Positions 8,843 to 18,100 of a stretch of 64,000 nt of DNA are shown here, piece after piece; within the stretch, counting starts at the first letter, position 1, and every line of letters begins with the position of its first letter. The DNA lies in contig JACJYR010000006.1 of the NCBI GenBank assembly GCA_020636005.1, positions 186,001-250,000 on the forward strand, read 5' to 3'. Origin of the DNA: Lewinellaceae bacterium (GTDB lineage Bacteria > Bacteroidota > Bacteroidia > Chitinophagales > Saprospiraceae). Under the pieces are notes generated by a model. It saw nothing but the letters and a program-made list of their open reading frames with translations, made no database searches and was not told where the DNA came from. The translations under genes were made by a program, and so were the position numbers.

Positions 8843-10342
8843 TTAAGCATAGCGCTCCTGCATCCGCTGCATGCGGAGGCTCCGCTGGCGCTGGTTGCGG
8901 AAAAAGCCATAGAGGACGACCAACAGGATCGGCAGGCCAAAATTCAGGTATTTCAGCATATTTCTGGTACCGGCATTGTCGTCGCCGAGGTACTCCTCCT
9001 TAATAGGTCTGGTGGCTACCCCTTTGGTGCGCAGTTCGATGAGGCCCGTATCGTCGGAAAGCCAGTCGATGCTGTTCACCATGAGGTTGATGTTGTCCTC
9101 GCTTTGCCCCCTGCCCTGGCCTGTCACGGGGAAGTCCCCATCGCCGATGACGATCATTTTGCCCGGGCCGGCCTCCTCCAGGATACCCCCGATGGTGATG
9201 TTGGATTGTTGAAAATCAGCTGCTGTCCATTGCTTGCCCATAACGTTGAAATTAGTTGGCGCCGGCGAGGTAGCAGCTTTGGCAGAGGAATGTAAAAAAG
9301 TCGTCCAGGTGCCGGAGCCAGTGTAGTTCACCGGGCTGGCAAACGGCAGGATGACCTGCTCCAATCCTTTCGTGATGGGGTTTTCAGGAAACTGGCTGAG
9401 CAAGGGCAGGTAAGGGAATTGCACCGGGGTGTTTATCATAAAGAACCCTTGTTGCTGTTGCACGGTTACCGAACCGCACTGGGAGTCGAGGATAAAAGAA
9501 GGCTCGACATTGATGCCTTTGCCTTGCAACCAGGTTTCCAGGCCTGTATTGACTACTGTACCGCTTTGTGTTTGCAGATCGCCATTAACCCTGTTGATGG
9601 CAATGAAAAGGTTGCCGCCGGTGCCCAGGTAGCTGTCGAGCTTGGCCAATTGGTCGGGCGGGAAGCTATCGGCAGGTGCCACTATCGCGATAGCTTTGTA
9701 TTTGGACAAATCCGTTTCCGTACCAAGGCTCACCGGCTCCACAGTATAAAGTATGCTCAATGACTGGTACACCTGACCAAGTTCCTGCAACGAAGGTTCG
9801 CCGTTCCCCTGCACAATGCCCACGGACGGCTTGTCGGCCACCGATATTTTTTTGATGCCCGTGCTGAGGGCATACTCCATGCCAGTGCCAGAAACCACCA
9901 AAGGGATCACATCCGTCTGTTCGCCCATCTTGATGATGGCACCGAGGAAAGCTTTTTGCTGTTTGCTTTGGTCTTTATCCCTGGTATTGATCATTACCGG
10001 GCGGATGCCACTTTGGGCGGCTTCCTGCTCTTTTTCCTCGCTCACGCCGGGATCCACAAACTGATAATCCAGCATATTCTTCGAGGTGTTGCGGTATTCG
10101 ACCAGCATTTCCTGGAAGTCCTGCTTGATGTTTTCCAAATCCGGCGGCAGGTTTTCTGAGAAATAGGCTGTGACCGTCACTGGATTGTCCAGGTTTTTCA
10201 AAATGTCACGGGTAGCCTTGCTCAGGGTATATTGCTTGCCCTCGGTAAAATCGAGCCGGACGAAGAAACGCTGCGATAAAACATTGACCAGCAGCAGGAT
10301 TCCTGCAAGCAACAGAATGGTGACTGCGGTTATTTTTTTCAT
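8843..10342 (-). CDS. gldG: Gliding motility ABC transporter auxiliary protein GldG
   Basis: A 499-residue membrane-anchored protein of the GldG type: an N-terminal transmembrane helix (about 5-25), the conserved beginning RFFVRLDFTEGKQYTLSKATRDILKNL cut here as FTEGKQYTLS and NLDNPVTVTAYFS, a large periplasmic ABC_transp_aux-like domain, and a C-terminal transmembrane helix (about 462-482, LNFGLPILLVVLYGFFRN) with a basic tail. GldA, GldF and GldG form an ABC complex needed for gliding in flavobacteria. The order gldA-gldF-gldG on the reverse strand, with 62 bases between gldF and gldG, supports an operon. The C-terminal segment VNSIDWLSDDTGLIELRTKG is typical of the family. Confidence 0.92.
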   Translation of the reverse strand: MKKITAVTILLLAGILLLVNVLSQRFFVRLDFTEGKQYTLSKATRDILKNLDNPVTVTAYFSENLPPDLENIKQDFQEMLVEYRNTSKNMLDYQFVDPGVSEEKEQEAAQSGIRPVMINTRDKDQSKQQKAFLGAIIKMGEQTDVIPLVVSGTGMEYALSTGIKKISVADKPSVGIVQGNGEPSLQELGQVYQSLSILYTVEPVSLGTETDLSKYKAIAIVAPADSFPPDQLAKLDSYLGTGGNLFIAINRVNGDLQTQSGTVVNTGLETWLQGKGINVEPSFILDSQCGSVTVQQQQGFFMINTPVQFPYLPLLSQFPENPITKGLEQVILPFASPVNYTGSGTWTTFLHSSAKAATSPAPTNFNVMGKQWTAADFQQSNITIGGILEEAGPGKMIVIGDGDFPVTGQGRGQSEDNINLMVNSIDWLSDDTGLIELRTKGVATRPIKEEYLGDDNAGTRNMLKYLNFGLPILLVVLYGFFRNQRQRSLRMQRMQERYA

Positions 10343-10404
10343 GTTTTGATAAGTGTCAAATGCGGCAGGCTTGCTGGGCGCAATCTTGCCACAGTCTTTT
10401 TAGG

Positions 10405-11121
10405 TTAGTCCCGTTTTCCAATATTCCATTCGGCCAGGAAGAGGCCAAGCAGAATGATGGTGGCAAAATAGAAGATGTCCTTGCTGTCGATGACGCCCCT
10501 TGAGATGCTGTCAAAATGGTTGGAAATGCTCAGCATCTTGAAGAAGCTGCCAAACCAGCCCGTCATCCCGCTGCCGATGGCATCGAATAAAAAATGGAAG
10601 GCCAGCCCAATAAACAAGGAGAGCAGAAAAGCGACTATCTGATTGTTGGTGATGGTGCTGGCGAACAAACCGATGCTGATGTAGGCGGATGCCATGAGGA
10701 TAAGCCCGAGGTAGCCGCAAAGCGTGGCACCGTGGTCGAGGTTGCCCAAATTGGCGACTGTAATGTAGTACGGAAGCGTGAACAACAGGGCGATGCACAC
10801 CATAAGCAGGCAGGACAGGAATTTACCCAAAACGACCTGGCGGTTGGTCACGTTTTTAGTGAGCAGTAGCTCGATGGTACCCGTGCGTTTTTCCTCGGCG
10901 AACTGTCGCATGGTAATGGCAGGGATGAAGAGCAGCAGGGTCAGTTGCGCCACTTCGAAGAACACCTGCAAATCGGCTTGTTTGCGCAAAAAAACGTCGG
11001 CCCCGATAAGCCAGGTAAACAGGCCGGTGAGGCCCAGAAAAACGATGAGCAGGATGTAGGCAACAAGCGAATCGAAATAACCTGCCAATTCTCTTTTTGC
11101 GATAACCCAGGTAGGATGCAT
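10405..11121 (-). CDS. gldF: Gliding motility ABC transporter permease GldF
   Basis: A 238-residue ABC-2-type permease with about six transmembrane helices. It starts MHPTWVIAKRELAGYFDSLVAYI, and the loop AEEKRTGTIELLLTKNVTNRQVV is the classic ABC-2 permease signature between helices 2 and 3. The end, FYFATIILLGLFLAEWNIGKRD, is typical of GldF. It lies between gldA (109 bases upstream) and gldG, giving the standard gliding ABC transporter set. Its length agrees with flavobacterial GldF (about 240). Confidence 0.92.
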   Translation of the reverse strand: MHPTWVIAKRELAGYFDSLVAYILLIVFLGLTGLFTWLIGADVFLRKQADLQVFFEVAQLTLLLFIPAITMRQFAEEKRTGTIELLLTKNVTNRQVVLGKFLSCLLMVCIALLFTLPYYITVANLGNLDHGATLCGYLGLILMASAYISIGLFASTITNNQIVAFLLSLFIGLAFHFLFDAIGSGMTGWFGSFFKMLSISNHFDSISRGVIDSKDIFYFATIILLGLFLAEWNIGKRD

Positions 11122-11230
11122 GGCTGAAATTTGAGTTACGAGTTTTGAGTTACGGGATTTGATTTGAAAGTGAATTAATCACCTAAAACCAAAGTGAAAA
11201 AACCACCTGAACACACAAACAACTAAGCGC

Positions 11231-12154
11231 TCAATTCAAGGTCAGGTCACGGAAGATATCTTCCAGCCTTGTTTCAAAAGGCACCATTTCGGTGAGCGCC
11301 CATTTGTTTTTTACACAAAGGTTGAAAACGTCCCTGTTCGATGCGGCATCCTGCACGCTCTGCACTTCAAAGCGGTTGGCCGCCTGGTCAAGAATGTCCA
11401 CCATGGCCACAGAGGGCAATGCCCGGAGTTTTTCAAAAATATCGTTGGTACTGCCATCCTCAATCCTGACCTGTAATACTTGCTGGCCTTGTGCCTGCTT
11501 GCGCAGGGTAGCCGCCGTTCCGTCGGCGACTATCTTGCCTTTGTTGATGATGAGGATGCGGTCGCAGGTAGCCTCTACTTCCGGCAGGATATGGGTGCTT
11601 AGGATGACGGTCTTCTCTTTCCCGATGTTTTTGATCAATTCCCGGATCTCGACGATTTGGTTGGGGTCGAGGCCCGTAGTAGGCTCGTCGAGGATAAGGA
11701 TTTCAGGGTCGTGGATCATGGCCTGTGCGAGGCCGACCCGCTGGCGGTAGCCCTTGGATAGCTCGCCGATTTTCTTGTGCTTTTCGGCATCAAGCCCACA
11801 AACCCGCACCATGTAGCGTATCCGCTCCGGAATCAGCCCTTTGTCCATGCCCTGAATGGAGGCACAAAAAGCCAGGTAATCGATCACAGGCATTTCCGTA
11901 TAGAGCGGGTTGTGCTCGGGCAGGTAGCCGATGTGGCGTTTGGTCTCGCCGCTTTTAACAGCCTTGCCGCCGATGAACACCTCCCCCTGGTCGCCATCAA
12001 TGTAGCCTGTGATGATTTTCATCGTGGTGGTTTTCCCGGCACCGTTGGGGCCGAGGAAGCCGAGGATTTCACCAGTCTTCACCTCAAAGCTGATGTTGTC
12101 CACTGCTTTTTGGAAGCCGTAGGTCTTGGTCAGGTTTTGAATTGAAATATCCAT
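11231..12154 (-). CDS. gldA: Gliding motility ABC transporter ATP-binding protein GldA
   Basis: A 307-residue ATPase. Walker A is GPNGAGKTTT (Gly35-Thr42), the signature is LSKGYRQRVGLAQAM, Walker B is ILILDEPTTGLDP, and the switch His is in STHILPE. The C-terminal ~80 residues form the extra regulatory domain seen in GldA/NatA-like proteins. The frame extends 28 codons upstream to 12238, but MDISIQNLTKTYG at 12154 is where family members start. It is the first gene of gldA-gldF-gldG. Confidence 0.92.
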   Translation of the reverse strand: MDISIQNLTKTYGFQKAVDNISFEVKTGEILGFLGPNGAGKTTTMKIITGYIDGDQGEVFIGGKAVKSGETKRHIGYLPEHNPLYTEMPVIDYLAFCASIQGMDKGLIPERIRYMVRVCGLDAEKHKKIGELSKGYRQRVGLAQAMIHDPEILILDEPTTGLDPNQIVEIRELIKNIGKEKTVILSTHILPEVEATCDRILIINKGKIVADGTAATLRKQAQGQQVLQVRIEDGSTNDIFEKLRALPSVAMVDILDQAANRFEVQSVQDAASNRDVFNLCVKNKWALTEMVPFETRLEDIFRDLTLN

Positions 12155-12435
12155 AAACTGAAATGGTTTTGATCGCAGGAAACCTGTTGTAAGGGTTTTA
12201 GTGAAACAGCCCAGCAAGGTCGTTTCGACTGCGAACATTGGACGGGATTTAGTTGGAGGCAGCCTTGAACAGGGTGCTGCTTTCTTCGGGACGCAAAAAT
12301 AAAATTCAAGGGGACAAAGGAAAAAAGAAGGCTAAACTTTTGCCTAACATCGGTAGCAATTTGAATTACCTTAACAAACGCCCTGTACAGCTTTTACCCG
12401 AACAGGACAGATTTTTGCATTTTGCCAACTTTTTA

Positions 12436-12545
12436 AGTAACGATGAAAAAATAACTTCACCATTTTAATTTTGAAAGCCCCAGCATTGGAGGGGTTTTTT
12501 AAAAATAATCCCGATTTAACATCGGGATTATTTTTCCTTCGATCC
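12436..12545 (+). repeat. 110-bp interspersed repeat, copy A
   Basis: About 91% identical (10 differences in 110) to copy C at 58686-58795, with a truncated inverted copy B at 36716-36794. It begins AGTAACGATGAAAAAATAAC, has a CCCC-GGGG hairpin followed by T6, then a stronger hairpin AATAATCCCGAT / ATCGGGATTATT followed by T5: two terminator-like stems in tandem. The region 12155-12435 before it holds the gldA upstream sequence and no gene that I can support. Confidence 0.85.
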
Positions 12546-12562
12546 TAAACATCACAAACCCA

Positions 12563-12742
12563 AATGGCCGTGAAGATTTTGGTTTTACGTTTATGGTTGG
12601 CCAAAGCCTTGAAACAAGGGGATCTTTATTGTTGAAAGGTGGGTCAAGCGCTCAAGGCCTTCGAAAATAGTTTTGAAATACGACGCACCGGGGCTATTGG
12701 GAAAAACCATAAAACCCAATCCATAAACCTTCACGGACCATT
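12563..12742. repeat. Imperfect long inverted repeat upstream of the MORN-like lipoprotein
   Basis: Left arm 12563-12596 (AATGGCCGTGAAG then TTTATGG) is complementary, with a 13-14 base insertion, to right arm 12721-12742 (CCATAAACC, TTCACGGACCATT). The ~125 bases between carry further AAGCCTTG/CAAGGCCTT complementarity. It could be a second small element or a structured leader. Confidence 0.4.
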
Positions 12743-12763
12743 GAAATTCAAATCTATCGGATT

Positions 12764-13393
12764 ATGAAACAGTTACTATTTCCATTTTGCATTGCTTGGT
12801 TGTTCATAGGTTGTGGAGGTAGTGATAGCACTGCCCCTGCTCCTGCCAAAAGCGGTTCGGTCGTTGCACCGCTTGATTTATCTGGTTTTCAATTGAGGGA
12901 CATACCCGGCACTGACCTGAAAAAAGCCATCAAACTGGACGAAGCGGGCCATGTCAGGGAAGAAGGCACCCTGCGAAACGGCAAGCGCTACGGCACCTGG
13001 GTCGTTTACCACAACGACAAAGAAATACCCTTCACCGTCTCCAATTATGTGGACGACCAACTGAGCGGCCTGCACATGGAATTAACGCCGATCGGACAGG
13101 TCGTGCTCACCGCTGGCTACATCAACAATCAATTGGATGGGCGTTTTGCCAGGACAAAAAACGGCCGGATAACTGAGGAAGGCTACTATAAAAATGGCCA
13201 GTTCGATGGCGTGTACAAACGTTACTACGAAAACACGGATATCCTGCAGCAGGAGGTAAGCTATAAGGAGGGAAAATTGCATGGCCCTTCAAAATACTAC
13301 AATGAAGCAGGTGATCTGGTAATGGAGTATGAATACAAAAACGGCGAGAAAGTCCGGGGAGACATATTAAAACCGGAAGCGTCGGGCAAATAG
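12764..13393 (+). CDS. MORN-repeat-like lipoprotein
   Basis: A 209-residue lipoprotein: a type II signal peptide with lipobox LFIG-Cys17. After a Ser/Ala/Pro linker there are repeated Gly-Lys-x-x-Gly-x-x-Tyr motifs (GKRYGTWVVY, GQFDGVYKRYY, GKLHGPSKYYN, NGEKVRG) spaced about 22-24 residues. This is the pattern of MORN/YwqK-type beta-hairpin repeats, usually in envelope or surface lipoproteins of Bacteroidota. The label 'YwqK antitoxin' is often attached by database annotation, but nothing here suggests a toxin-antitoxin role. It converges on the cytochrome peroxidase across a shared terminator. Confidence 0.8.
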   Translation: MKQLLFPFCIAWLFIGCGGSDSTAPAPAKSGSVVAPLDLSGFQLRDIPGTDLKKAIKLDEAGHVREEGTLRNGKRYGTWVVYHNDKEIPFTVSNYVDDQLSGLHMELTPIGQVVLTAGYINNQLDGRFARTKNGRITEEGYYKNGQFDGVYKRYYENTDILQQEVSYKEGKLHGPSKYYNEAGDLVMEYEYKNGEKVRGDILKPEASGK

Positions 13394-13414
13394 GCGTTTT
13401 TCAAATAACACAAA

Positions 13415-13448
13415 AAAGGCCCAAAGTCCAACAGGACTTCGGGCCTTT
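13415..13448. terminator. Bidirectional intrinsic terminator
   Basis: Stem AAAGGCCCAAAGTCC / GGACTTCGGGCCTTT with a 4-base loop (one mismatch) lies between the convergent lipoprotein and peroxidase genes. Confidence 0.85.
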
Positions 13449-13469
13449 GCTATTTCAACGAGATTTTTC

Positions 13470-14807
13470 TTATTGGCAGCCCAGATCGGCCTGCGATTGA
13501 AGGTCGTTATTGGGAAAACAATTTCCTGAAAGCACTTGATCCGGCACATACCGGTGCATGTTGTGATCGTGGAGCGCATTTTCCAAAAACGCTACCAAAT
13601 CGGCTTTTTCACTGTCAGAAAGCCCAAGCGGGCGGAACTGCGGGGCAATTTGATCTTTTGGCACCCGTGCATTTTCGGGCTCGGCTTTGTTGAAGTATTC
13701 TACTACCTCCTGCATGTTGCGCTTGCTGCTGCCATGAAAGAAAAATGGTGTTTCTTTCATGTTGTACAACTGAGGGACTTTGAATTTATAGAGATCTTCC
13801 GCCTTGCCGGTAAAACCACCCCTTCCCAGGTTGGCTTTGTCGTTGACATTGGTCTTAATCGCTTGGCCAGTTTCGTATAAATCCTTGACCCCGATGGCAA
13901 AAAACTGATCCGGGTTGTTGAGGGGTTTTCCGTTGTGGCATTTGACGCAGCCTGCCTGCCCAAAAAACAGCAATGCGCCCCGTTTTTCCTGTTCGGTCAT
14001 CGCCGTTTCATCGCCTTTCAAATATTGCTGAAATGGGGCGTCGTTGGCAATTAAGGTGCGCAAATAGGCTGCCATGGCAAAAGCAGCGGGTATCTCCGAG
14101 TACCTTTCGCTTTGATCCACTTCCGGGAAAGCAGCGTCGAAGAGGGGTTTGTAGCCCAGGGAGTCTGCAATTTGCTCATTCATCAAAAACCGGTGAACTT
14201 TGGTAAACACCTCGATGGACTGGGTCTCAGGGCCCAATAATCCCAGCTTGTTGATTTCGGTTTCACCCACCCACTGATCCTCTGTTCCAAGGTTGTTGTA
14301 TGTTCCACCAAATTTGCCCGACCAGGTCGTGTTCGGCACGAAGGCGACGTTCATTACATTCAAAGCCCTCACACCCTGAACATCCGGTTCCTCATCATTG
14401 TAAAAAATGTACTTGACCCTGCCCTCGCCGTTTTGGCCAAAACCTACTCCGCCATCGGCTATACCCTGTGCCCTGCCGGGCATGAAGCCTGCTTCGGGTA
14501 CGTGGCAACTGGAGCAGGAAAACGTGCCCTTGCCTTCTGCATGTTTTGGCAACAGTGCCAGGCCTGTCTCGTAAAAGAGCATCTTGCCAAGCTCTACTTT
14601 TTGCGCCGTCAGGGGGTTTTGGGGGTCTTGCGGGATGTTGGCAAAATCGGTAGGATCGGGCAGGATAAAATGGTCGAACTCCCCCGTCGGGGAAGCACGC
14701 TTGATGGCTTTTTCCAATTCCACTTCGAGCGGTTTGGTCAGCTGGTCGGAAGAACAAGCTGACAGTATCAAAACCATTGCTATTGCACCAGGTAGAAAAT
14801 TTTTCAT
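13470..14807 (-). CDS. Di-haem cytochrome c peroxidase family lipoprotein
   Basis: A 445-residue protein with a lipoprotein signal (ILSA-Cys18) and two c-type haem sites, CSSCH (Cys98, Cys101, His102) and CVKCH (Cys287, Cys290, His291). The arrangement is that of the bacterial di-haem cytochrome c peroxidase/MauG superfamily, and the region PEAGFMPGRAQ after the first haem fits it. Members reduce hydrogen peroxide or carry out haem-based oxidations in the periplasm. At 445 residues it is longer than classic CcpA (about 330), the extra length lying in the linker 110-230. It faces the 1255-residue helicase-like gene across a 370-base divergent gap. Confidence 0.88.
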   Translation of the reverse strand: MKNFLPGAIAMVLILSACSSDQLTKPLEVELEKAIKRASPTGEFDHFILPDPTDFANIPQDPQNPLTAQKVELGKMLFYETGLALLPKHAEGKGTFSCSSCHVPEAGFMPGRAQGIADGGVGFGQNGEGRVKYIFYNDEEPDVQGVRALNVMNVAFVPNTTWSGKFGGTYNNLGTEDQWVGETEINKLGLLGPETQSIEVFTKVHRFLMNEQIADSLGYKPLFDAAFPEVDQSERYSEIPAAFAMAAYLRTLIANDAPFQQYLKGDETAMTEQEKRGALLFFGQAGCVKCHNGKPLNNPDQFFAIGVKDLYETGQAIKTNVNDKANLGRGGFTGKAEDLYKFKVPQLYNMKETPFFFHGSSKRNMQEVVEYFNKAEPENARVPKDQIAPQFRPLGLSDSEKADLVAFLENALHDHNMHRYVPDQVLSGNCFPNNDLQSQADLGCQ

Positions 14808-15177
14808 CTTTTGAAGTTGCTTATGTTATGGGATCTTTTATCGTAAACAATAAGGTCTTTGGCAAAAGCTAAAATCCCGCCAAAGGCTTTACAGGAAGGT
14901 AGTTTGGGTTGGAAACAGTAAACGGAAAAAGGGATGAATTCGGAATTTTTACCTGGCAAAATTAATGCGAGAAATTGACATATTCAAAAAGTCAATGGAG
15001 AAAGGGCAGCTATTTTCTTTTCCACTTCTATCGGGGTTATGCTAATTGTTAAAAACAATCCTATAAATTTGGGCTTTACCTGCTTTCAGGCTGCTTATTT
15101 GTTCATTTTGAGCAACTTGCGAACTAAAACCATGCAGCAACGTACCATAAAATACTTGAACCAAATCTTTCCCGGCC
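14808..15177. other. Divergent intergenic region, no gene seen
   Basis: AT-rich spacer between the divergent peroxidase and helicase-like genes. It must hold both promoters, but I see no site close to TTTG / TAnnTTTG with correct spacing on either strand, and no RNA gene. Confidence 0.5.
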
Positions 15178-18100
15178 ATGAAAAATAGCCAGTCACCGTC
15201 CATCCATTCTATTTATCAAAACGCGTTGCCGTTTTACCTCAACCGGACGGACATCTGCGCCGCCGATGAAGAAGGGAAGATTTTTGCAGTAAAGTTTTTC
15301 GAGTCTTTACTTCAGGAAAAATTGGCCATCCAGTTGAATGCCTCCAGCAGTTCTTCCGATAAGCTCCGCCACTTGTACTTTGAATCCAGGAACCTGGAAA
15401 AAACGTTTGGGCCAAAAACCCTGGGTTTTGGCTTCCCATTGCTCATCGACACGTATGAAGGCGAACTGTTCGTATCCCCTTTATTCATTTGGCTGTTGTC
15501 CATCGAGCCTGCCCAGGCGAAGGTTGATGCCTGGATTCTGAAGTTTTCCAACCAAAGCCACCTGCTCCCTAACTTCCGCGCCGCCAACTTCCTGAAAGAA
15601 AAATACGACCTCGACCTGACTGAAAAAATGAAGGGGATGACCTTTGGCAGAACATTGAACGGTCCGGCGCTCCAAGCCTTTTGCCAGGAACTGGCCGACC
15701 GGCTTCATTTTGAAAAGTTTGGGGCCGATGAAAAAATCATCCCGTGCCCCGGTATTGATGAAATTGGAAATTACACGGAAAAGGGCGCTATCCATTGGTC
15801 GGGGGTGTTGAGTATTTTCCCTCCGCAAGACAGCAAAAAACCAGACAGCCAGCCCAAGCCAGAGGATGTTTTTGTGCCTTCTGCCATGCCATCCAAAGCC
15901 GATGATCCGGTATTTCCGTTTTTGCCTGCCGACCCGGAGCAAGTTTCGGCCCTTGAAATAGTGGAAGCCAACAAAGTATCGGTGGTGGAAGGCGTTGACT
16001 CATTGGGTAAAACACAAACCCTGATCAACCTAATCATCCATGCCCTGGCCTGTGGCAAAAAATGCCTGGTCGTCTCTGAACGGGCACCTGCGCTTAAACA
16101 TACCCAGAAATTTTTGGCCAATACAGGGCTTATCCAACTTCACTTTTTGCTCGATGACGCACTGAACGACAAAATGCCTTTGCTGGAACTGATGAGGGTA
16201 GCAGCAAAAGGGGGCAGCCGGACGGTTAGTTACAACGCCGAGGAATATCAGGCCAAAAAAAACAAGTTTGCACGGGAAAAAACGAAACTGGATGCTGCTT
16301 ACGGAGCCGTCAAAAAAAAGGTCTTTGGGGATTACAATTGGACGGAAACTGTGGGCCTTTTCCTGGCCAGCAACCGGGTTGAGGGCAAGGAACTCTTGAC
16401 CAGCCAACTGAATGGCCAGGATTTTAAATACAATGTGGCAGAATATGAATCCTTCAAAAATGGCATATTGACCTGCCACCCGCTTTTTCAAAAAGTAAAG
16501 ACCCTCTCCCACCCGCTCGGCAACCTGCACGATCAGGTTTTTCAGCAACCATCCGCTGAGGAGGCCCTGCATTTTGTAAAAAAACAGCTCAGGCATTTCC
16601 TGGACAAAACCTCCAAACTTCAGCACCGTTTTATCGGCAAGATAGACAGCTATGGCGCAAGGCTGCGGGAACATTACCGGGCTTATTTCGAACAGATGCA
16701 AGATATGAACCGGGCGCTCAAAGAAAATATCCTAGCCAAAGGCGACGAACTGGGCAACGATTTCAGGGAAGCGGGTTCAGGATATTTCAAGCTTTACCTG
16801 CTCTTTTCAACCAAAAAGAAAAAAATTGCCAAGGCCCAGGAAGAGGTGGGCAAACAATACCAGACCCTTGTCAAAACCTTTACTTCCCAACCCTATTTCG
16901 ACTTTCAATTCCAACCCTGCAAGGACGGCCTGCATATCCCCAACACCCTTGCGAATATTGAGGCATTCGGGAAAGCACTTAACGAATGGCACAGCAAATT
17001 GGACAGCCAGGTGCAGGAAGAGGTGATGCGCCTGAACAGCAAAACGGCCCATCCCAGCCTGGACGTAAAGGAGCAAATCACCGAACTTGAGTACTCACTG
17101 GACGTGCTACTGGAAGAACTCAACGAGGCCAACCTTTACCAAAAAAACCTCGAAAACAAAACCCTCACGATACCCCAGCGCCAGAAATACCTGGAAAGCA
17201 TCATCGAACAACTGGAAAACACACAGCTTAACCTTCGTGATTTCGACCTGTTTTTCCAATGGCAGTCTAGCTGGCTCGCCCTCGGCCCCATGGGGCAAAA
17301 GGTGGTGCGGGCCCTTGTCAAGGTGAAACCCGACGACTGGATGGCGGCTTTTGAAAGCTGGTACTTCAACAATTTGCTGACCTATGCGCAAATGCCTGAT
17401 TTGCCGGCGGAGGAAGCCTTGGTAAAAAATTACGCAGAGAGCTGGCACGCCCTGCGTCCGCTCATTTTACCGCATATCCAGCAACTATGGCAATCGAGGC
17501 AGGAAGCTGAACTGAAAGAACTCAGGAAAAAAGACAAGAAAAAATATCAATTGATTTTTGAAAAGAACGGCCACCAACAAGCAGCCAGTATGCCATTGGG
17601 CGATGTGCTGCAGGGCGGTTACGATGCCGTCAGTGCTTTCCTGCCAGTGCTGTTCACCACGCCGCATGTAGCCATGAATATGTTGCCCGTTGGCAAGGGC
17701 TACTTCGATTATGTCATCCTGGAAGAAGCGAACCGGTTTTCTGTTGAAACAGCCACTGCACTGGCGCCCCTGGGCAAACAGATCGCCCTGTTTGGCAGCA
17801 ACGACAGCAATGGCGGGGAGACCAGCATCCTTCAATATGCCCTTGAAAATGAAGTGGCGTTTTCCCCAATCACCAACCTGTACCACGTGCCGGCAAGGGG
17901 GCTATCCGCCCTCCTGAACCCGAACGGGATGCAGCAATTTCCGAATGAATACCTGGTAGAAAGTGCGGAAGGTCGTTTTCATGAAATTGACAACACGAAC
18001 GACGTGGAAGCCCAGCACATCATCCGGCAGTTGAACCAGGTAAAGCAGACGCCACAAAGGGTTTACCCAACAGTGGGCATTGTGGCCTTTACCGTGGAGC

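Noticed and set aside
12253..12468. Small forward frame ending LSNDEKITSPF
   Set aside because: Its end is repeat copy A and its upstream part is unrelated to the corresponding frame at 58494-58718, so a real gene is unlikely; the shared peptide is noted as a finding only.
12764..13393. Toxin-antitoxin assignment for the MORN-like lipoprotein
   Set aside because: The name 'YwqK antitoxin' attaches to such repeats in databases, but there is a lipoprotein signal and no partner toxin gene.
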